A DNA stretch of 11,725 bases from Balneolales bacterium. Lineage in GTDB: Bacteria > Bacteroidota > Rhodothermia > Balneolales > Natronogracilivirgulaceae. Each line of letters begins with the position of its first letter. The first letter of the stretch is position 1. Under the pieces are notes generated by a model that made no database searches, was not told the origin of the DNA, and saw nothing but the letters and a program-made list of their open reading frames with translations. Positions 7,492 to 11,725 of the stretch are shown here, one piece after another. The DNA is taken from positions 1-11,725 of the forward strand of contig SLQI01000194.1 in NCBI GenBank assembly GCA_007131535.1, given 5' to 3'. Position numbers and translations under genes: made by a program.

Positions 7492-7532
7492 TTCGAATTG
7501 GCCTGTCCAAACTTGTATTTATTTGCAATGTT
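7492..7532. repeat. 41-bp direct repeat, copy B (regulator side of the toxin-antitoxin pair)
   Basis: This is the second copy of the repeat at 6536-6576, 34 of 41 identical, same orientation, 956 bases away start to start. It sits 108-148 bases before the antitoxin start. Together the copies enclose only the toxin-antitoxin pair and its flanks. Confidence 0.75.
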
Positions 7533-7602
7533 AATACGTGCTCAATTATAAAATATGGGGAGTGGTATATAATGTTTAAGATTTCCCACTTTTGTAATTG
7601 TT

Positions 7603-7620
7603 CCGCTATTAGCGGGTTTT
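7603..7620 (+). terminator. Orphan hairpin with short T-tract
   Basis: CCGCT at 7603-7607 pairs with AGCGG at 7611-7615 around a three-base loop, followed by G and TTTT. It reads as a small terminator on the plus strand, but no plus-strand gene ends here, and the minus-strand side has no T-run. It may be a leftover or chance. Confidence 0.25.
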
Positions 7621-7665
7621 CTGTACTCGTCCTTATGGCGTAATTGATTAAAAAACCAGTATAAG

Positions 7666-8298
7666 TTATCCCGGAGATTTTTCTGCTTTAACCAATGTGA
7701 TCATATTCCGGTTTTTCATTTCCACAATACTTTCAATAAGCTGATTTTTGGCTATCCCGGTTGCCGCTTCAAGCTCCCCGAGGCCAATAGATATCCCTTT
7801 ACCCTTACTATCAGCGATCCGGTCGTGCCAGTGATCCAGCCATTCAGCCAACCGAAGTTTTGATGCACGTGCCATCTCAGTGAGCTCATCACCGATCACA
7901 TTCAGTTTGTCTTGCTCTTCAATTAATTTTTTTAGCAATACCCGGCATCTTTCCGGCGATGTGATCCAGTAATTCAGAAAATCATCGGGCTTAACAGCTA
8001 CCACCTCAGCTCCGTCAACAGCTTTGACATTCCAGGGTGACGGCTGCTTTCTCAGATTCGTCATAATCCCCAGACACATTCCCGGTTTGAGGCGCTCCCC
8101 TGTTTCCCCGGAACCGTGCGAAATCAACAAACGGCCGGCCACCAATACAAAAATGTGCTTAATTTCAGCATTTTCCTGTACCAGGATCTCTCCATCTTCA
8201 TACCATCCTGACCCGAATTGATTTTTTAACTCACTCAACTCTTCCTGACGAAAACCCGCGTCCCAGATATCAATATTATTCAGGGTGTTTGGTTCCAT
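7666..8298 (-). CDS. Crp/Fnr-fold transcriptional regulator, atypical
   Basis: The 210-residue protein has the Crp/Fnr layout: a cyclic-nucleotide-binding-like beta roll (about 30-110), a long dimerisation helix (about 113-160) and a winged helix-turn-helix (about 165-205). It lacks the N-terminal cysteine cluster of FNR, having only C75 and C118, so an oxygen-sensing 4Fe-4S cluster is unlikely. The phosphate-binding cassette of cAMP binders (FGE-L then R-S/T-A) is not seen; the segment reads PGMCLGIM ... PSPWNVKA. In the recognition helix the usual E-x-V-S-R pattern is replaced by N-Q-L-I-E, so a different DNA site is expected. The gene lies upstream of vapBC and cydABDC on the same strand, hence the idea that it regulates cyd. 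Effector and targets are unknown. Confidence 0.8.
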   Translation of the reverse strand: MEPNTLNNIDIWDAGFRQEELSELKNQFGSGWYEDGEILVQENAEIKHIFVLVAGRLLISHGSGETGERLKPGMCLGIMTNLRKQPSPWNVKAVDGAEVVAVKPDDFLNYWITSPERCRVLLKKLIEEQDKLNVIGDELTEMARASKLRLAEWLDHWHDRIADSKGKGISIGLGELEAATGIAKNQLIESIVEMKNRNMITLVKAEKSPG

Positions 8299-8340
8299 AG
8301 TTTTTCTTCATCAACTTATTTTTTAAAAAAATTTGTTCTG
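8299..8340 (-). promoter_or_regulatory. Leader of the Crp/Fnr-like gene with T6A6 tract
   Basis: The 42 bases between the regulator start and the MITE-like element hold a perfect T6-A6 palindrome at 8319-8330, which should be intrinsically bent DNA. A GATGAAGAAAA stretch just before the ATG may be a weak ribosome site. No promoter boxes are clear. Part of the promoter may lie within the adjacent inverted-repeat element. Confidence 0.3.
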
Positions 8341-8544
8341 ATTAGTGCCTGTAAGAAAACAGGTAGTATCTTTAAAAATGCCAATATCTGATGTAGTAAA
8401 TTCGGTAATTCAGGAATTCGGGTAATTGGTTTTAAAACAACCTATGGAGCCAAATACCCAATTTTACTTAATCTACCGATTTACCTTAATTACCTGTTGT
8501 TTTTGTTTCCAAATGGCATCATGAGATTTCTTACAGACACTAAT
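8341..8544. repeat. 204-bp MITE-like inverted-repeat element
   Basis: The ends are ATTAGTGCCTGTAAGAAA (8341-8358) and its inverted copy at 8527-8544, 17 of 18 matching. The similarity continues inward with gaps: both arms hold a CGGTA...ATT...GGGTA-TTGG-like stretch, ending in GGGTAATTGG (8420-8429) opposite CCAAATACCC (8450-8459). The whole 204 bp could therefore fold into a long imperfect hairpin with a 20-base apex. It has no coding capacity. I could not find a clear target-site duplication. Terminal repeats plus non-coding content fit a miniature inverted-repeat element or a large palindromic intergenic repeat. It lies 43 bases upstream of the regulator start and could influence its expression. 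Confidence 0.55.
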
Positions 8545-8884
8545 TAATTATAGCCTACATCCTCTGCCCCAAGCTATGATATCTATCAGCAGATTATATG
8601 AGATTTGTCAGGTTTTGTATCGGAGCTACATGTCTGCTTTGATTTGTTTGTAATTGTATTTTAGTTAAATACGGTCATTTAAGGGTTGCGAGGTCTTCAT
8701 TCGATTAATTGGATGCAGAGCATGCGTTTGATCTCAACAACCAAATTGCGACCGGAGCTCTCAACTTTTCAAACCCTCCATTGAATGAGTGCAGGTCTTC
8801 ACAACGAAGGCTATCCTCTTTTAAATCCGAACTATCCGATCACCTGAAAAAAGAGCGTATGAATTAATTAACCCAAACTCTTAT
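8545..8884. other. 340-bp gene-free stretch
   Basis: No recognisable gene or RNA is seen. A 52-codon stop-free frame runs from TTG 8709 to TAA 8867 (reading ... FDLNNQIATGALNFSNPP ... LSDHLKKERMN). Its composition is protein-like, but it has no good start and resembles nothing I know. It may be a decayed gene fragment or chance. The stretch is otherwise AT-rich and without strong hairpins. Confidence 0.4.
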
Positions 8885-8915
8885 ATTGACTTAACTTTTC
8901 AATCGATTTCTTGAA
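8885..8915 (+). promoter_or_regulatory. Overlapping dyads before the ArsR-rhodanese gene, possible autoregulatory operator
   Basis: Two inverted repeats overlap just before the ATG at 8926: ATTGA-N9-TCAAT at 8885-8903 and TTCAA-N8-TTGAA at 8898-8915. ArsR-family repressors normally bind such AT-rich dyads over their own promoters. The second dyad overlaps the alternative TTG start at 8911, which favours the ATG start. The symmetry is seen; the regulator binding is inferred. Confidence 0.4.
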
Positions 8916-8925
8916 TATAGGGGTT

Positions 8926-9561
8926 ATGTCTGTAGACGAAAGGTTGGCTAACATCGCCCGGGCATTGGGCAATCCAAACCGGGTAAAAATTTTATGGTTG
9001 TTAATTCAGTGCGAACACAGCGTGGATGCACTTACTTCCAAAACCGATATCTCTTTTGCCAATGTCTCCCAGCATTTGCAGACCATGAAGGCGAACGGAT
9101 TGGTAAATAGCCGGCGTGCGCAAAACCGGGTCATATACAGAATTTCGGATCAATCGGTTATAGACATGTTGGTGGCCACACATAATGTAGCCCGGGTGCA
9201 CTCTCCGGATGTCAATCAAAAAGTTTATACCGATTATGAGGGGAACTCCATACATACCGTACACCCTCAGGAAGCCTGGGAGTGGCTGCGCACGGATGAA
9301 GCGGTGATTATTGATGCACGGCCGCTGGAAGAGTATGATGCCGGTCATATTCCCGGGGCCTTATGGCTGCCGGAAGAGACCGCCTCACCTGAAGAGGTCG
9401 ACCGTCTGCAACTTCAGGAACCGTTGATTGTTTATGGCAGACACGCCTTTTGTACACTTCCTGATAAAGTTATCGTCATGCTGCGTGAAAAAGGATGGAA
9501 TCCCTACCGACTTGAAGGCGGTATTCCCGAATGGCTCTACGGTGGATGGCCGGTAGCCTGA
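8926..9561 (+). CDS. ArsR-family regulator fused to a rhodanese domain
   Basis: The 211-residue protein (from ATG 8926; a TTG at 8911 would add five residues) has an N-terminal ArsR winged helix (about 5-85). This includes ALGNPNRVKIL, then the recognition helix FANVSQHLQTMKANGLV, then the wing RRAQNRVIYRISD. The C-terminal rhodanese domain (about 108-211) carries VIIDARPLEEYDAGHIPGA and ends in LEGGIPEWLYGGWPV. Such fusions are known regulators thought to sense reactive sulfur or redox state. In this copy the active loop reads VYGRHAFC: the normal catalytic cysteine position is glycine (residue 171), while the second cysteine of the loop (C176) and one in the DNA-binding domain (C29) remain. 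Sulfur transfer by the standard route is therefore doubtful, but a two-cysteine switch is possible. The gene stands alone, convergent with the phosphoesterase. Confidence 0.88.
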   Translation: MSVDERLANIARALGNPNRVKILWLLIQCEHSVDALTSKTDISFANVSQHLQTMKANGLVNSRRAQNRVIYRISDQSVIDMLVATHNVARVHSPDVNQKVYTDYEGNSIHTVHPQEAWEWLRTDEAVIIDARPLEEYDAGHIPGALWLPEETASPEEVDRLQLQEPLIVYGRHAFCTLPDKVIVMLREKGWNPYRLEGGIPEWLYGGWPVA

Positions 9562-9589
9562 GGGCCGTTCTCTTTATTATGATGCAGCC

Positions 9590-10093
9590 TTATTCCGTTC
9601 TATGACCCAGATGAATTACTTCAACGTCATGAATGTTGGCATCTGCCAGCGCGAATGTCACGATGGTTCTCCATTCATGAAACCCGTGACGTCCGGCAGC
9701 ACCGGGGTTCATGTGTATCAATTTCGGATTCAGCGGATCGCGGACAATTTTCAGGATGTGAGAATGTCCGCAAATAAACAGGTCCGGAGGGTTTTGCTCA
9801 ATTTCCTTTCGGATGGGCAGCGCATATCTCCCGGGATGTCCGCCGATGTGGGTCATCCAAATATCTACCCCTTCTTCAGTAAACCGCTGATGAAGTGGAA
9901 ACTCCTTTCTGATATCCTCGCCGTCAATATTTCCGTAGACACCTTTGAGCGGGGCTATCTTGCGTAATTCTTCAGCGATAGCAATTGTTCCGAAATCACC
10001 GGCGTGCCAAATTTCATCACAATCTGAAAAATAGGTAGTAACTTTTGGATCAAAATAATTATGCGTATCGGCAATAAGCCCTATTTTCCGCAT
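9590..10093 (-). CDS. YfcE/MJ0936-family metallophosphoesterase
   Basis: This 167-residue protein (from ATG 10093; a GTG at 10102 would add three residues) is a single calcineurin-like phosphoesterase domain of the YfcE/MJ0936 type. These cytosolic enzymes use two metal ions, and in known members hydrolyse phosphodiesters such as model or cyclic substrates. All metal-binding motifs are visible in order: D-x-H in IADTHNYFD (D9, H11), GD in HAGDFG (D33), GN-x-D in YGNIDGE (N55, D57), the histidine in MTHIGGHPGRY (H82) and GHSH at 109-112. Length is typical for the family (about 160-185). ATG 10093 fits the conserved start MRKIGLIADTH better. It is divergent from the GT2 gene across about 90 bases and convergent with the ArsR-rhodanese gene. 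The natural substrate is unknown. Confidence 0.88.
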   Translation of the reverse strand: MRKIGLIADTHNYFDPKVTTYFSDCDEIWHAGDFGTIAIAEELRKIAPLKGVYGNIDGEDIRKEFPLHQRFTEEGVDIWMTHIGGHPGRYALPIRKEIEQNPPDLFICGHSHILKIVRDPLNPKLIHMNPGAAGRHGFHEWRTIVTFALADANIHDVEVIHLGHRTE

Positions 10094-10183
10094 GGACCGC
10101 ACCCGTTTTTAAATTTTAAATGCAAGATTAACATAAGCGACTAACGTTGTCAATCGGAAACTAACAGATTTAGAAAAAATATT

Positions 10184-11221
10184 TTGAATGCTCCCGATAT
10201 CAGTATAATAATTGTTACATGGAATGGACTTTCTCACCTGCAACGCTACCTGCCAGGCGTATGTAAATACAAAACGGATCAAACCGAAATCATAATTGCC
10301 GATAATCATTCCACTGACGGCACCGGGGATTGGCTGGCCCAATATTATCCTGAATGCAAGCATGTTTATCTGGATGATAACTATGGCTATTGCGGGGGAA
10401 ATAACCGGGCAGCAACCCACGCTCGCGGAGATATCCTGTTGTTTCTGAATAACGATGTCGAAGTCACGCCAGGCTGGCTATCCCCTGTTTTACAGCATTT
10501 TGCGGATCATCCCGATACAGCGGCCGTCCAGCCGAAGTTACTCGACGACACCCACCGAAATTACTTTGAATATGCCGGCGCCGCGGGAGGCTATCTCGAC
10601 TATTACGGGTATCCGTTTTGCCGTGGCCGCATATTTGATTCCATTGAAAAAGATGAGGGCCAATACGACGCCATCGCCGATATTCATTGGGCCAGCGGAG
10701 CGGCGCTGGCCGTGCGCCGAACCCTGTTTGAAGAGCTCGGCGGATTTGATGAGCGCTTCAGTTTCCACATGGAAGAAATCGACCTGTGCTGGCGCATCCG
10801 CAACCGGGGGCATGCTGTGGAATTCGTGCCACAGTCCGTCATTTACCATTTGGGGGGCGGCTCCCTTTCATCCGGCTCTTACCGCAAGTGGTTCTACAAC
10901 TACCGCAACAACCTGTTGATGCTGGTAAAGAATCTTCCCAAAAGACAGGCCATCCGGCGCATACTTACCCGTATGACCCTGGACGGTTTTGCCGGTTTTT
11001 ACGCATTGCTCAGGCTTAAACCAACTGAGATAATCGCCATACTCCATGCACATTTTTCATTTTACAGGCACCTGCCTTCCATGCTGAAGACCCGCAAATA
11101 TGAGCAAGCCCGAACCTCCCGGTATGAACCGGCTCAGCTCATGCCTTATTCGATCATTTACCAATATTTTATTCGACGGATCAAACGGTTTCAGGATTTG
11201 CCGGGTGATGATCAATTTTGA
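10184..11221 (+). CDS. Family 2 glycosyltransferase (rhamnosyltransferase-like)
   Basis: The 345-residue protein is a GT-A-fold family 2 glycosyltransferase of the WbbL/rhamnosyltransferase-like group, which adds a sugar from a nucleotide donor to a lipid-linked or surface glycan at the cytosolic membrane face. The N-terminal strand ISIIIVTWNGLSHL (6-19) is followed by ADNHSTDGT (39-47, nucleotide site), LNNDVEV (88-94, metal-binding DxD-like site), HWASGAALAVRR (168-179), GGFDERF (186-192) and FHMEEIDLCWR (194-204) with the probable catalytic acids. The tail has amphipathic, basic helices (about 235-330) likely to touch the membrane. The start must be TTG 10184: no in-frame ATG exists before the conserved core and a stop lies at 10142. 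It is convergent with a second glycosyltransferase. Exact sugar and acceptor cannot be deduced. Confidence 0.88.
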   Translation: MNAPDISIIIVTWNGLSHLQRYLPGVCKYKTDQTEIIIADNHSTDGTGDWLAQYYPECKHVYLDDNYGYCGGNNRAATHARGDILLFLNNDVEVTPGWLSPVLQHFADHPDTAAVQPKLLDDTHRNYFEYAGAAGGYLDYYGYPFCRGRIFDSIEKDEGQYDAIADIHWASGAALAVRRTLFEELGGFDERFSFHMEEIDLCWRIRNRGHAVEFVPQSVIYHLGGGSLSSGSYRKWFYNYRNNLLMLVKNLPKRQAIRRILTRMTLDGFAGFYALLRLKPTEIIAILHAHFSFYRHLPSMLKTRKYEQARTSRYEPAQLMPYSIIYQYFIRRIKRFQDLPGDDQF

Positions 11222-11224
11222 TCA
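11209..11224. terminator. Palindrome between convergent glycosyltransferase genes
   Basis: TGATCAA-TT-TTGATCA is a perfect 7-bp inverted repeat with a two-base centre, overlapping the GT2 stop and lying just beyond the GT4 stop. Partial GGT/ACC pairing flanks it. It could end transcription from both sides, but it is AT-rich and lacks a T-run, so this is weak. Confidence 0.25.
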
Positions 11225-11236
11225 ACCAGCATCTTG

Positions 11237-11725
11237 TCATCCGTTTTGCTCAACCTTTTTGCGATCCACCAGCTCCCGGTACAGATCGAACAGCTTTCGA
11301 AAGTGATCATTCATTGTACCGATGGCAGGTTCCCCGGTGGACTTGCACGCTTGCACCAGCTCTGACCGGTTTCGTTCGGTAATGTCCAAAATAGCGCGGC
11401 TCAGCGCCTCATGATTTCCGGGCTGATAGGTTTCGGCGTACTCAGGCCGGGCCATATCTGCAGCGCCCCCAATGTCGGGAACAATTACAGGCAATCCGCT
11501 GCAAATGGCTTCGGCTACAACCAGCCCGAACGTTTCAGCTGCCGACCCATGGATAAAATAATCCGAGCTGGCAAGGATATCAGCCAGTTCATCCCGGTTA
11601 GAAGTAAAACCCTTCAGCTTCATATACGGCACGCCTTTAGCCTGCCGCTTTACGATCCCCCGGAACGGGCCGTCACCGAAAATCAGCATTCCCATAGGCT
11701 TTTGCCGGGAAGCTTTTTGAAATCC
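11237..11725 (-). CDS. Family 4 glycosyltransferase, C-terminal part (gene runs off the window)
   Basis: The frame is open from the window edge to TGA at 11237-11239, giving the last 162 residues of a larger protein (whole GT4 enzymes are usually 350-420). The visible part is the C-terminal GT-B Rossmann domain: MLIFGDGPFRGIV (donor-loop strand), then GF-TSNRDELADILASSDYFIHGS, then the E-x7-E motif in AETFGLVVAEAICSGLPVIVPDIGG that binds the nucleotide sugar in the GT4 family. A short helical tail follows. An internal ATG at 11695 should not be taken as the start, because coding continues upstream (GFQKASRQKP precedes it). It is convergent with the GT2 gene, with only 15 bases between stops. 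It is probably a retaining glycosyltransferase for a cell-surface glycan or glycolipid. Confidence 0.85.
   Translation of the reverse strand, partial: GFQKASRQKPMGMLIFGDGPFRGIVKRQAKGVPYMKLKGFTSNRDELADILASSDYFIHGSAAETFGLVVAEAICSGLPVIVPDIGGAADMARPEYAETYQPGNHEALSRAILDITERNRSELVQACKSTGEPAIGTMNDHFRKLFDLYRELVDRKKVEQNG

Noticed and set aside
8709..8867. 52-codon stop-free frame in the gene-free stretch
   Set aside because: No good start or ribosome site and no recognised motif. In a short AT-rich region such a frame can arise by chance, so it is described only as part of the gap.
10109..10420. Minus-strand 103-codon frame over the GT2 start
   Set aside because: It is antisense to the conserved GT2 N-terminal domain, and its hydrophobic look comes from the complementary strand.
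1..11725. CRISPR array, tRNA, rRNA or transposase
   Set aside because: No regularly spaced repeats, cloverleaf-like sequence, rRNA signature or transposase/integrase reading frame was seen on either strand.

Overview
The window looks like chromosomal DNA of a free-living, respiring bacterium. GC content is moderate in the large genes and visibly lower around the toxin-antitoxin and regulator genes. Shine-Dalgarno sequences are weak or absent, and the protein families (CydABDC with a short-loop CydA, an ArsR-rhodanese fusion, small PIN and DUF2281-like modules) fit Bacteroidota, Rhodothermota or Balneolota relatives. That placement is inferred from style, not from a marker gene.

Layout. (1) 1-352: a small unrecognised plus-strand protein and a non-coding strip with a weak terminator-like hairpin and a 13-bp inverted repeat. 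(2) 353-6377, minus strand: a complete cytochrome bd module transcribed cydA-cydB, then cydD-cydC. A strong intrinsic terminator lies between the two pairs. (3) 6378-6735: the cydA upstream region, with an FNR-like dyad, a 9-bp direct repeat at a 22-bp step and one copy of a 41-bp repeat. (4) 6736-7384, minus: a VapC-type PIN toxin and its antitoxin. A second copy of the 41-bp repeat follows at 7492-7532, so the pair sits between direct repeats. (5) 7666-8298, minus: a Crp/Fnr-fold regulator with unusual effector and DNA-recognition positions. (6) 8299-8910: a 612-bp gene-free stretch holding a 204-bp MITE-like inverted-repeat element and a dyad-rich leader. (7) 8926-9561, plus: an ArsR-rhodanese fusion regulator whose canonical rhodanese cysteine is glycine. 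(8) 9590-10093, minus: a YfcE/MJ0936-type phosphoesterase. (9) 10184-11221, plus, and 11237-11725, minus: two convergent glycosyltransferases (GT2 complete, GT4 cut by the window end), possibly the edge of a surface-polysaccharide region.

How it fits together. CydA and CydB form the high-affinity quinol oxidase, and CydDC is the exporter needed to assemble it. The Crp/Fnr-like gene lies upstream on the same strand and may once have adjoined cydA, because recombination between the 41-bp repeats would remove exactly the toxin-antitoxin segment. The sulfur- or redox-linked ArsR-rhodanese regulator is another candidate respiratory or stress sensor nearby. I found no convincing new defence or mobile system. 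The best leads are the repeat-flanked toxin-antitoxin cassette, the 204-bp inverted-repeat element and the two atypical regulators.
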